In this document: in pieces, positions 53,030 to 61,159 of the stretch
Layout of the letters: every line of letters begins with the position of its first letter
Position numbering within the stretch: position 1 is the first letter of the stretch
Source: CAWDMN01 sp963803155
GTDB lineage: Bacteria > Acidobacteriota > Terriglobia > Versatilivoradales > Versatilivoraceae
DNA: 61,504 nt
Assembly (NCBI GenBank): GCA_963803155.1
Contig: CAWDMN010000058.1
Location: 1 to 61,504 of the forward strand
Direction of reading: 5' to 3'
Position numbers and translations under genes: made by a program
Notes under the pieces: model-generated
The model's input: only the letters and a program-made list of their open reading frames with translations
Told to the model about the DNA's origin: nothing
Databases searched by the model: none

Positions 53030-53227
53030 ATGAGCAAAGACCCTGTCATTATTGAGCAAATGGTTGAGAATTTAAGAAATGGAAATGCGGAGTTGTGCGC
53101 CGCATCAGCAAATGCCTTGGAAGAAATCGGTACTTCGCTGGCAATTCCCGCCTTAATTCAGGCCGCGGGGGATCCTTGCAGCAGTGTCCGGGGAAATGCG
53201 ATGAGCGCTTTGGAAAAGATCCACTAG
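53030..53227 (+). CDS. Short HEAT-repeat protein or fragment
   Basis: The 65 residues hold one to two HEAT/PBS-lyase-like repeats (VENLRNGNAELCAASANALEEIG and IPALIQAAGDPCSSVRGNAMSALEKI). Real HEAT proteins have more repeats, so this may be the remaining piece of a longer gene. It lies 65 bases after MITE copy 1. No strong ribosome site is visible. Confidence 0.5.
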   Translation: MSKDPVIIEQMVENLRNGNAELCAASANALEEIGTSLAIPALIQAAGDPCSSVRGNAMSALEKIH

Positions 53228-53357
53228 TAGTCTCAACTCAGGAAGCAACCGGTCAAAAAATCTTGAGAACCGTTTCTATGAGAGGTTTGATAATCGGTGT
53301 TTTTAAGAGTGCTTCTAAATAGTATTCTTCTCGATCTCGTATAATCAGCCTTGATTT

Positions 53358-54056
53358 TTAAGGTGTCTGCAAAAGTTGTGGTGGGGCGGAACAGCGGATA
53401 AGGGAAGAGTCCATCTGAAAATCTTTGTCGAACCGCATCCTTAAAACCGTCCCTGCCGGCAGGCGGATTTCACGTCCGCGGCTGAGCAGGATGGCCGCCA
53501 GCGCACCGGCTGCCGGTCCGGCAATAGCAGCTCCAACATTCCCTGTGGCAATCGCAACCGGGACCGTGGCAATTGAGCCGACTCCCGCCCCCTTGAGGGC
53601 CTTGTCCACATCCCCGCCGGTATCCCGGTTGGCCTTCAGTTTCCCCTCTTCATCGGCCTTGGTTTTTTCGTCCTGGATTGCATCATCGGCAGTCATGATG
53701 GAAACCACCACCGGTTTATATCCAGTATCCGTCACCAGCTTGTCAATCATCACCATCATTTCAGCCCGCCCTTTCACCCGGCCGGACCGCGTATTGGAAG
53801 TCACCGTCCCATTGAGTTCCGTCCCCCGCTTTAAACAATGGTTTTCGTCAATCCGCAAAGGTTCGCTCAAATTCACAATTATATTATCCCCCACTTCCGT
53901 CAGCTTGGAACTCAGTGGGGTTGCCAGGGAAACCTTGAATTTAGTCCCGGCGGGAATAATGACCTGATCCGCCAATTCCTCGGCAAAAACCGCACTCAGA
54001 CATGGATAAAGCAACAGGAAAATCATCAGGCCGATCCAAGTAAACTTAAAATTCAT
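53358..54056 (-). CDS. Secreted protein of unknown function
   Basis: The 232-residue protein has a signal peptide (about 1-25, ending SAVFAE). The mature part opens with VIIPAGTKFKVSLATPLSSKL and closes with a similar strand, IRLPAGTVLRMRFDKDF, so the two ends may form related beta modules. In between lie a lysine-rich charged stretch and a glycine/alanine-rich stretch (VGAAIAGPAAGALAAILL). Such IPAGT modules recur in secreted proteins of Acidobacteriota. No function can be given. Confidence 0.65.
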   Translation of the reverse strand: MNFKFTWIGLMIFLLLYPCLSAVFAEELADQVIIPAGTKFKVSLATPLSSKLTEVGDNIIVNLSEPLRIDENHCLKRGTELNGTVTSNTRSGRVKGRAEMMVMIDKLVTDTGYKPVVVSIMTADDAIQDEKTKADEEGKLKANRDTGGDVDKALKGAGVGSIATVPVAIATGNVGAAIAGPAAGALAAILLSRGREIRLPAGTVLRMRFDKDFQMDSSLIRCSAPPQLLQTP

Positions 54057-54103
54057 ATCTGATCCTCCTCAGAAAATCCGGGCTTAGCAACAATGAATTC
54101 TAA

Positions 54104-54250
54104 GTCCGCTCACCCTGAGCTTGTCGAAGGGTGTGCGGACGGGCAAAACGAGGTTTCCCCATTGATGTTAAGCTAACTAATCCCTTGGTTGGCTCGGCTT
54201 GCCACGAAAGAACCGTCCATCCTTCGACAAGCTCAGGACGAACGGTTCTT
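54104..54250. repeat. Inverted repeat built on CCTGAGCTTGTCGAAGG
   Basis: CACCCTGAGCTTGTCGAAGG near 54111 and ATCCTTCGACAAGCTCAGGA near 54219 are inverted copies. A second such pair lies at 56938-57010. This motif is widely scattered in environmental bacterial genomes. Confidence 0.7.
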
Positions 54251-54308
54251 TATCAAAGTCAGCACCCCATTTTCATTGTCTTGCTGTGACGGCAGCGCCG
54301 TCATGGTT

Positions 54309-54466
54309 GACTCCCTAGAAAATAGCGTGGATGGAGGCGGGGTGCCCCCACCCCGCCTGAGTTTGCCAAGCTTGCTGAGACGGCCTGAGGGCAGGCCGCC
54401 TCCATCATGCCTTTTTCATCCTCTTGTTGTGCCAGCCGCGCTGGCAGGGGCGGCTCCTAAGAAGTT
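54309..54466 (+). repeat. Composite repeat: hairpin insert plus repeat A copy 8
   Basis: CTCCCTAGAAAATAGC, then GGCGGGGTGCCCCCACCCCGCC, GACGGCCTGAGGGCAGGCCG, and TTTTTCATCCTCTTGTTG with the core TGCCAGC-CGC-GCTGGCA. The insert matches 19510-19608 inverted. The stretch from 54057 to 54479 has no gene. Confidence 0.8.
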
Positions 54467-54479
54467 CGCCGAATGGGGA

Positions 54480-55163
54480 CTACTTTAATTCAATCTCAAA
54501 AAACAGATAATCCTTCTGAGTTTTTAGGTCCCTCACTTTGGGGATATAAACCCGCCAGCCTTTCAATTCCCTTATCCCGGGGGGCATTTGAAAATAAAGG
54601 AACCCCGCTCCCGTCGCATGTGGTTCAACACGCAACTTGCGCAATTCTTTGCGGGTCAGATCAGCATGGAGCTCAAAGGAGTCATTCCCCTTCTTGATCG
54701 GAATGGGGATAGGTGAAGGATAAGAGGTGCCCTTGCCGGTGCGTGAAGGAGGATGGGAAAGCAAGATTTGGACCACATCTTCCGGGGGTAACGACTCCCG
54801 ATCCACATGATCGGGTGAATTAAGCAGGATGGCAGGACCCTCCACCGAAATCAGATCGTCACTGTCATTGGTAATAATGATATGGAAAGGGTAAACCCCT
54901 TTTTTAACCATATCCTTCACATCAAATGCTGTCCGGATTTTTTCGATCTCCAGATAGGGATCCACCGCGATCGTAACACTCCCTTGGTTTTGAAAAAAAG
55001 AATAGCTCTTGGCAGGCTGAACCTGTACCTTCAAACTCTTGTACTCAGCCCTGAATAGGGGGGGACCGAAGAATATAATCCAAGCGAAAATAATACCATC
55101 CAGGAGGTGCTTCCTGAAAAATTTCCCAGAACAGGGATCCTGTCTATCGCGCATCCTATTCAT
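54480..55163 (-). CDS. Membrane-anchored or secreted protein of unknown function
   Basis: The 227-residue protein has a basic N-terminus and one hydrophobic stretch (about 22-38, IIFAWIIFFGPPLFRAE), a signal peptide or anchor. The rest looks beta-rich with VTIAVDPYLEIEKIRTAF, PFHIIITNDSDDLISVEGPAILL and RVYIPKVRDLKTQKDYLFFEIEL. The order suggests an immunoglobulin-like or periplasmic assembly fold, but I do not recognise a family. MITE copy 2 lies directly upstream. Confidence 0.6.
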   Translation of the reverse strand: MNRMRDRQDPCSGKFFRKHLLDGIIFAWIIFFGPPLFRAEYKSLKVQVQPAKSYSFFQNQGSVTIAVDPYLEIEKIRTAFDVKDMVKKGVYPFHIIITNDSDDLISVEGPAILLNSPDHVDRESLPPEDVVQILLSHPPSRTGKGTSYPSPIPIPIKKGNDSFELHADLTRKELRKLRVEPHATGAGFLYFQMPPGIRELKGWRVYIPKVRDLKTQKDYLFFEIELK

Positions 55164-55203
55164 CCTTTCAAGGGGGCAATTATGGAATTATAGTAGAATT
55201 ATA

Positions 55204-55330
55204 GGGTCGGACCAAGGCAGATCTGAAGTGGATGGGGAATACAGCCGATTTCAGGGCCATTTAATCCCCAAAATTACGCTCTAAATCTGCCGCATCCTGC
55301 TTCCAGTGCGGATCTTGCTTGATTCGACCC
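55204..55330. mobile_element. MITE-like element B, copy 2 (internal deletion)
   Basis: About 127 bases. GGGTCGGACCAAGGCAGATC at the left and GATCTTGCTTGATTCGACCC at the right are inverted ends. ACAGCCGATTTCAGGGCC is joined directly to ATTTAATCCCCAAAATTACG, so about 140 bases present in copies 1 and 3 are missing. Confidence 0.85.
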
Positions 55331-55383
55331 AGATCACGCTACCCAGATCACGCTTCCGTTTTTGGAAGCGTTTCCCGAAGTGT

Positions 55384-55536
55384 TTAAAATCCAGCCATCA
55401 AGTTTTCCCATGCAAAAATAATCCGTCCCCTTGTTTTGGCATATTTGTCATCCCTCCAATTCAATTCTAATTTCTGTTTAATCTGTCTAATCACTTCTTC
55501 CCTTTGAGGCTTATCAAGATTCCCCTTGCTACTCAT
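55384..55536 (-). CDS. Possible small protein or gene remnant
   Basis: A 50-residue frame MSSKGNLDKPQREEVIRQ... is charged and helix-like, with a GAGGAG site about 10 bases before the ATG. I know no family. It may be the C-terminal remnant of a larger gene. The stretch between this frame and 55725 shows nothing else. Confidence 0.3.
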   Translation of the reverse strand: MSSKGNLDKPQREEVIRQIKQKLELNWRDDKYAKTRGRIIFAWENLMAGF

Positions 55537-55725
55537 TAATGCCGACTCCTCTTCCCTTTTTGATGCATGGGAAGAATGACATCGTATTCCCATTCCTGGT
55601 CCATGGTAACATGACCTTGAATCGTCAGGGTTTGTGTCATAAATTAGCACTTCGCCCGGGACAGGAAAATCTTAGAGCTCAAACGCTGACCGATTCGGAT
55701 ATACTTCAGACAAAAAGGAGCCGTT

Positions 55726-56742
55726 ATGCGAAACATCGCCCTTGTCCTCACACTGGCCACTATGACGCCACTCTTCGGGCAGTCACCGTCGTCTTATCAC
55801 ATCACCCAGACGTACTCACTGGGCGGGGACGGCAGTTGGGATTACATCGTGCCCGATCCACCGAATCACCGTCTGTTTATCGGCAGGCAGAATCGCGTGA
55901 TGGTAGTCAACGAAGACAGCGGGACCCTGCTCGGCGAAATCACCGGCATCCAAGGCGCACACGGAACTGCGCTTGCAAATGGCACGGGGCATGGATTCGC
56001 CACATCGGGTAACGACCAGTCCGTGCTCATGTTCGATCTGAAGACTTTCAAGGTGCTCGGTCGGATTCCGGCCGCTGAAGATGCCGACGCCATCATCTAC
56101 GACAGCGCATCGAACCGGGTCTTCACATTTAATGGTGACGCGCACTCCTCGACGGTGATCGATCCGCGAGCGGGGACCCTAATCACGAACATTCCGCTCG
56201 GCGGCAAACCGGAATACGGCGCTTCGGCCGGCGATGGCAGAGTATACGCGAATCTCACCGACACAAGCGAGGTGGTTGAGATCGAAGCAAAGACAGCAAC
56301 CGTGGCGCGGCGCTGGCCGACCGCCCCATGCAAGCAGCCGGTCGCCATGGCCATCGACACCGCGCATCATCGTCTATTCAGCGGATGTCGCAGCGGCGTG
56401 ATGGCGATCTCCGACTATCAGGCCGGCAAGGTGGTCGCAACGGTGCCGATCGGCACAGGCGTGGACGGCGTCGGATTCGACGCGGCATCAGGCGACGCGT
56501 TTGCTTCGAATGCGGACGGCACGCTTACCGTGATTCATCAGGATGCTCCGGACCAATATCACGTCGCCGAAAATGTGCAGACGCCGCAGGGCGCGCGGAA
56601 CATGGGGCTCGATTCCTCCAATCATCGTGTGTTCATAGTCTCGGCGAAGTTTGGACCGACGCCCGCGGGGGCCAGGAGAGGACCGGTGCTGCCCGGATCA
56701 TTCACTCTGATGGTGGTTGAGCGAGATTCAGCGAAGCGCTGA
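55726..56742 (+). CDS. YncE-like secreted beta-propeller protein
   Basis: The 338-residue protein has a signal peptide (about 1-19, ending LFGQ). It consists of repeated four-strand blades with the pattern LFIGRQNRVMVVNEDSG, VLMFDLKTFKVLGRI, STVIDPRAGTLITNIPLG, and GVMAISDYQAGKVVATVPIG. This is a seven-bladed YncE/NHL-type propeller, probably a periplasmic binding or scaffold protein. The gene is visibly richer in G and C at third codon positions (GCG, GGC, CGG) than the genes on either side, which suggests a different origin. Confidence 0.82.
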   Translation: MRNIALVLTLATMTPLFGQSPSSYHITQTYSLGGDGSWDYIVPDPPNHRLFIGRQNRVMVVNEDSGTLLGEITGIQGAHGTALANGTGHGFATSGNDQSVLMFDLKTFKVLGRIPAAEDADAIIYDSASNRVFTFNGDAHSSTVIDPRAGTLITNIPLGGKPEYGASAGDGRVYANLTDTSEVVEIEAKTATVARRWPTAPCKQPVAMAIDTAHHRLFSGCRSGVMAISDYQAGKVVATVPIGTGVDGVGFDAASGDAFASNADGTLTVIHQDAPDQYHVAENVQTPQGARNMGLDSSNHRVFIVSAKFGPTPAGARRGPVLPGSFTLMVVERDSAKR

Positions 56743-56937
56743 TCGTGGAAAATTTAGGCCGGCTGAGACCTGTGTGTCGCCAAAAAGCAATCGCAACCCA
56801 ATCCGCCCGTGCACGCCTGCCGCTGAGTGACAGGAACGGTGCTACAATGAACCGCTGTATAATTCCAAGGAGCGTTCAAGATGAGACTAATCCATCCACG
56901 ATTGATTTGAAGTCTAAACTCATCATACAGGTTCCCG

Positions 56938-57010
56938 CTCGCACTTCGACAAGCTCAGTACGAGCGGAGGTTGGAATGCCGCTCATCCTGAGCCTGTCGA
57001 AGGATGAGCG
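56938..57010. repeat. Inverted repeat of the CTTCGACAAGCTCAG type
   Basis: CTCGCACTTCGACAAGCTCA and its inverse CCTGAGCCTGTCGAAGGATGAG form a hairpin-like pair. Nothing else is recognised from 56743 to 57379. Confidence 0.7.
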
Positions 57011-57379
57011 AAATCAGGGGATGGACTCCCTGTGGTGGATCGAAGCAACAGACTCATCATGAAAGCTCATTGGAATAAGTTGGAGAATACTTCCTTTGCC
57101 GCCAGGGAGCAAAAGAGACAAAGCCCTGTCCTTCGCCAAAACTTCATCTGAATGAAAGTAGTTGATTTACAATGAGCATCTTTGGACAATCCTGCCCATG
57201 ATAGAAATCTCTTCTGGATGAAATTTTGCTTCCGATCCCTATCTGAAGATCATTCTGAACTTGTATGGTGTTGGGCAACTTGATTTGGCCCACTTCCCAA
57301 TGTATTTTGGCCCACCCCTGTAACTGGATTGATATCTTGTTTTATTCCACAGAAAGTTGAAGAATGATTAAAGGCTGCC

Positions 57380-58543
57380 ATGAATAAGACAAAAATTCTG
57401 TTATTCATTGTTATGGGCTTAAATTTGTTAGCTATTGCGAAATTCGGATACGACAAATTTATTTTTAATGAAAAAACATCGTATGTGCCCAGTGAAGAGA
57501 AGTCGGTTGTTGCTAATATCAGCCCGGTTGCGAGTGTCGGCAACGACAAATGGACTCGATGTATTCGCACTCAGGATGGCACTATACATTTTCGAGGCCA
57601 CTTCATGAGTTTTGATGGTGGCAAGACAATAGGTTCTGAGAAAAATATAAATCTAGAAGAAATAAATGCCGAACCCGAACGGGCCACCATTTCATTAAAG
57701 GGCTTATTCTATGCGATCGGTGGGGCTGCGCGATTGGTAAGCCCCGGCGTTTATAGTGTCACTACTTGGAGATCCACGGATGAGTTGAAGACAATCAACA
57801 ATGAAAAGGCAATTGTCTATGTTCCGGAGGGTCCAACTCGAGTTCCACATAAAGGGGAATGGTATGGCCTTTACGTCTATCGAACCATTCTCGAGATGCC
57901 GGATGGGACATGGTTGATGACCATGTATGGAAATTTCAACACCGACAACTTGCCACCACAAGATAGCGATGCACAAAAAGAAACGGCGTTTATGGCACGG
58001 ACCTTTATTGTAACTTCCACCGATAAAGGCCATTCTTGGCATTTTTTGTCGAGTGTCGCTATTCCCAAAAGGGGCGATCCGATCGGAGAAGGATTCGTAG
58101 AACCTGCTATTGTGCGGTTAGACGATGGAAGATTGCTCTGTGTCATGCGATCTGGACACCATTTTCCGCTTTATGCATCTTGGAGTGCCGATGGAGGCAG
58201 AACATGGACTTGTCCTTTGTATACGGGAATAGACCGTGCATGTGATCCCTGTCTTATTAAGCTGCACGATGGTCGAATTGCTTTGAGCTGGGGACGACGC
58301 TATTCAGAAGGATGGTCGAAAGTCACCCCTGAAGGGGATCAAGCTACTTTCAAATACCCGGGAAAAGGCTATACAAACTTGGCGTTGAGCATTGATGGTG
58401 GCGCATCTTGGGTCAATAATATAATCGCTAAGAAGACAGGTTCATGCTATTCGATGATTTTCGAAGTAGAACCCAATGTCGTTTTTATTCAAGTAGACAA
58501 ATGGTATTGGAGGGTCACGTTGAAGCCAAGAAACCAATTCTGA
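57380..58543 (+). CDS. Sialidase-like six-bladed propeller (BNR repeats)
   Basis: The 387-residue protein has an N-terminal hydrophobic segment (about 5-22), acting as anchor or signal. Three Asp-box motifs are visible: STDKGHSW, SADGGRTW and SIDGGASW. Between them lie EPAIVRLDDGRLLCVMRSG and LHDGRIALSWGRR, the pattern of the sialidase/exo-alpha-sialidase superfamily. RxGH-type arginine residues may bind a carboxylate. The true substrate may not be sialic acid; many relatives act on other sugars or have lost activity. AAAGG lies near the ATG. Confidence 0.8.
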   Translation: MNKTKILLFIVMGLNLLAIAKFGYDKFIFNEKTSYVPSEEKSVVANISPVASVGNDKWTRCIRTQDGTIHFRGHFMSFDGGKTIGSEKNINLEEINAEPERATISLKGLFYAIGGAARLVSPGVYSVTTWRSTDELKTINNEKAIVYVPEGPTRVPHKGEWYGLYVYRTILEMPDGTWLMTMYGNFNTDNLPPQDSDAQKETAFMARTFIVTSTDKGHSWHFLSSVAIPKRGDPIGEGFVEPAIVRLDDGRLLCVMRSGHHFPLYASWSADGGRTWTCPLYTGIDRACDPCLIKLHDGRIALSWGRRYSEGWSKVTPEGDQATFKYPGKGYTNLALSIDGGASWVNNIIAKKTGSCYSMIFEVEPNVVFIQVDKWYWRVTLKPRNQF

Positions 58544-58610
58544 TGAAGAAAATGGTTTTTGGGTACCGCATGAATTCGTTTTTCTCATTATCTCAATTAT
58601 AGCAATTAAA

Positions 58611-58880
58611 GGGTCGGACCATGCAAGACCTGTATTGGAATAGGAATACAGCCGATTTCAGGGCCCTTTTTAGACCTTAAAAACCCCTTTTTGCCTGTTA
58701 AAAGTGACTTTCAAGAAAACGGGTGAGGGTGAGTATGTTTTCAAACCGATGTTGCTCCGCCTATTCCTCTTCTTTTTGAACGCCGCTTTTTTAGGGCAAA
58801 AAAGGGCTATTTAATCCCCCAAATCGCGCCCTAAATCTGCCGCATCCTGCTCCCAGTGCGGATCCTGCTTGGTCCGACCC
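58611..58880. mobile_element. MITE-like element B, copy 3 (full length)
   Basis: About 270 bases with the best-preserved ends: GGGTCGGACCATGCAAGACC at the left and GGATCCTGCTTGGTCCGACC at the right. It matches copy 1 along its length. From 58881 to 59340 there is no gene I can support. Confidence 0.88.
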
Positions 58881-59340
58881 AGATCACCAATCTTGCCTTT
58901 CCCCTTGTGATTAATAAAAATATTTCTAACTGCCTGTTGGCTCAATCAATTAATAATCCATCTCAAACTCTTAAGAACCATTCTGGAGGAACCTCGACTA
59001 CGAGCCTTCCTTTTTGAACAACTATTCTAAAGGCCTGCAGGCAGCCCAGGACTAAAACCAGCCTCCCATGGTATAGAGAGGGCTCAAGCACCTGTCTCAA
59101 AAAAAGGCTGGAACGATGATGTGGATGGATTTTAAACGAGCATGGAGCAAGAGGATTGGGATTGACAATTCCAGACTCAATCCACGAGAATATCTTGGCT
59201 GCTTGTCGGCTCTATCCTTCATAAAACCATCCATTTGTCGGAAACTCTTCTCATGGTATCAACTTAATTGATCCTTCTAAGGGAAGTCCATTTACTGCTT
59301 TCAAGCAGCCGCCTGATAATTTCCTATAAGAGGAAAGAAG

Positions 59341-60357
59341 ATGAATAATTCCGACGAGTCTATTTCTCAACATCGTCTTAAATTAGCTAAGGACTTAGTT
59401 GATGATATTGAGCTTTCTCGGCTTTTACCTGAGCAGTTGCTTTTGAAGGCAACTCGACTAGCTAGATTAATGGAAGACAAAGAGTTAGACAGGTTTCTAT
59501 GGTACGAGTTAAATGGGTATCAAAATACTGAAGATTCATGGAAGTTCATGGATTCCGTTGGTCGCTGGATCGATAAACCAAAAAATGAGGGATATTGGGG
59601 GCCTTTAGCAACTATCAATAATTCGATCATAGCTTATCAAGTCCAACTACAACTACTACGCATCCCTGACGTCCAAGTTGCCCTTAGCAGCTCAAACCCT
59701 AACGAGTTCGTGACAGGAGGTCCGTGGTCATTGAATAAGCCTGATATCAATGAACCCATTGCCAGTGTTTTGGCTCGCCAATATGCTATTACTTCAGCAA
59801 TCAGTGGACTCAGCGGAGTCCGCTCTCGCGTATTAGCAAAGATCCATTATTTTGCAGCCAACACATTTTTGAGACTTTCATTCAGTGGTGTGGCAGAATC
59901 AATTTTTCAGAAGAATCAAGTTTTAATTGATAGCTTTTTGCGGGAGGTCGCTCCCGAGGTACTTGAAAAAATACCATCAATAAATGACCGATTAGCCGAG
60001 GGTGACCCAGAAGCAATTAGTCAAGCCATGACTAGCTGCCGTAGGATGATTAGCGCAATCGCGGACTCATTATACCCGCCAAGTGATAATCCATTAAATG
60101 TGGAAGGACAGGACCGAATTATCGATTCTGCTCACTATCTAAACAGGCTAAAATTGTTCCTTGAACAACATTGTAAAAGCAGCTCTCGACGTGATCGCCT
60201 AAAGAGAACACTTAGTGACTTGAACGAAAAATCGTCAGCAGGAATTCACAGTGATGTGACGAGTGGTGAGGCTAAATCTTTGTTTTTATTGACTTATCTT
60301 ACTCTTGGTGAAGTGGCACAGATAGCCCAAAAGGATGAGAATGAAAGTGGGAAATAG
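59341..60357 (+). CDS. AbiTii-domain protein, possible phage defence
   Basis: The 338-residue protein begins with a helical segment that fits the AbiTii domain: LLPEQLLLKATRLARLMEDKELDRF followed by WYELNGY. This domain is named from abortive-infection proteins. The middle and C-terminal parts (about 110-330) are mostly helical, with VRSRVLAKIHYFAANTFLRLSF and SCRRMISAIADSLYPP, and no known catalytic motif. No membrane segment is seen. AGAGGAAAG lies just before the ATG. The gene is AT-rich and stands in the accessory region with a MITE upstream. The AbiTii call is by pattern; a defence role is inference. Confidence 0.7.
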   Translation: MNNSDESISQHRLKLAKDLVDDIELSRLLPEQLLLKATRLARLMEDKELDRFLWYELNGYQNTEDSWKFMDSVGRWIDKPKNEGYWGPLATINNSIIAYQVQLQLLRIPDVQVALSSSNPNEFVTGGPWSLNKPDINEPIASVLARQYAITSAISGLSGVRSRVLAKIHYFAANTFLRLSFSGVAESIFQKNQVLIDSFLREVAPEVLEKIPSINDRLAEGDPEAISQAMTSCRRMISAIADSLYPPSDNPLNVEGQDRIIDSAHYLNRLKLFLEQHCKSSSRRDRLKRTLSDLNEKSSAGIHSDVTSGEAKSLFLLTYLTLGEVAQIAQKDENESGK

Positions 60358-60609
60358 CCTGTTTTGAACACTTTTATTTTTTAAATCAATGGCAATGGTG
60401 CTGAATCTTAAAACCGTCATTGTCAAATAAGTACGGTTGGGGGTGATCGCCAAAACAAAAATGAGGGCCAAATAAATGATAGGTTTTTGTCCGGGAATTC
60501 TAACATTTCTTTTGGCTCTGTTTTCAGGGAGCAGGTCACCGCTGGCCAAAGAAAATGTTCTTTCCTTCTGGCAAAACAAGTCAAGAATGCACAAGCTTGG
60601 AGAGTAGAA

Positions 60610-61068
60610 ATGACGCGCATGAATGATTGGGAACGTGAAATTCATGAAACATTAAAGAGAGAAGTATGGTCACTCAGAGGACCGAACCAAATTGTCAAGG
60701 TACTTCCTCTGGGTGGGAACCCTGCTGTTAGCCTGGGAGGTTATATTACCATCGGCTTTTTTCTTATTGGAATGACACCGCTCGAAATCGAGCGCGCATT
60801 GGGGTTGCCGCCCTGCTATCTCGCCAATGGTGCACGTATTTACCGATTTACTCGTCTTCCTGTGTTACACGAATATGAATATGAGCTGACTACTAATTAC
60901 CCGGGTGGTCTTGCATATAATCCTACTTACAGTAATCCAGCTTACCCTCCTGGAAGCCGTTTTATTCATCAATGGAGGATTAAACACAACTCCCATATTC
61001 CAGTTGATTCAATAAATTTTCTGGATTTACACCCCGGCCAACCATTCCCATATAACTGGCTGATCTAA
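60610..61068 (+). CDS. Conserved-looking protein of unknown function
   Basis: The 152-residue protein MTRMNDWEREIHETLK... has a hydrophobic patch (GGYITIGFFLIGMTPLEIERAL) too polar for a sure membrane helix. The C-terminal third is rich in proline, tyrosine and asparagine (YNPTYSNPAYPPGSRFIHQW). The pattern suggests a folded enzyme or effector domain, but I do not recognise a family. GGAGAG lies close before the ATG; the frame is open to 60487, but that extension lacks a ribosome site. It follows the AbiTii gene on the same strand after about 250 bases. Confidence 0.55.
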   Translation: MTRMNDWEREIHETLKREVWSLRGPNQIVKVLPLGGNPAVSLGGYITIGFFLIGMTPLEIERALGLPPCYLANGARIYRFTRLPVLHEYEYELTTNYPGGLAYNPTYSNPAYPPGSRFIHQWRIKHNSHIPVDSINFLDLHPGQPFPYNWLI

Positions 61069-61159
61069 ATTAGTGGGTTTCCTTGACACCTAATCAGGAC
61101 GCTTGATTACGCTAATTGGGGCCGCTCTGCTATTTGATTATTTTTACTGAAGCATTTGA

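Noticed and set aside
53425..53967. 180-residue plus-strand frame opposite the 53358-54056 gene
   Set aside because: It is serine/proline/threonine rich antisense reading; the minus frame has a signal peptide and sensible composition.
56940..57010. Transcription terminator
   Set aside because: The inverted repeat has no T-run and belongs to a widely scattered repeat type.
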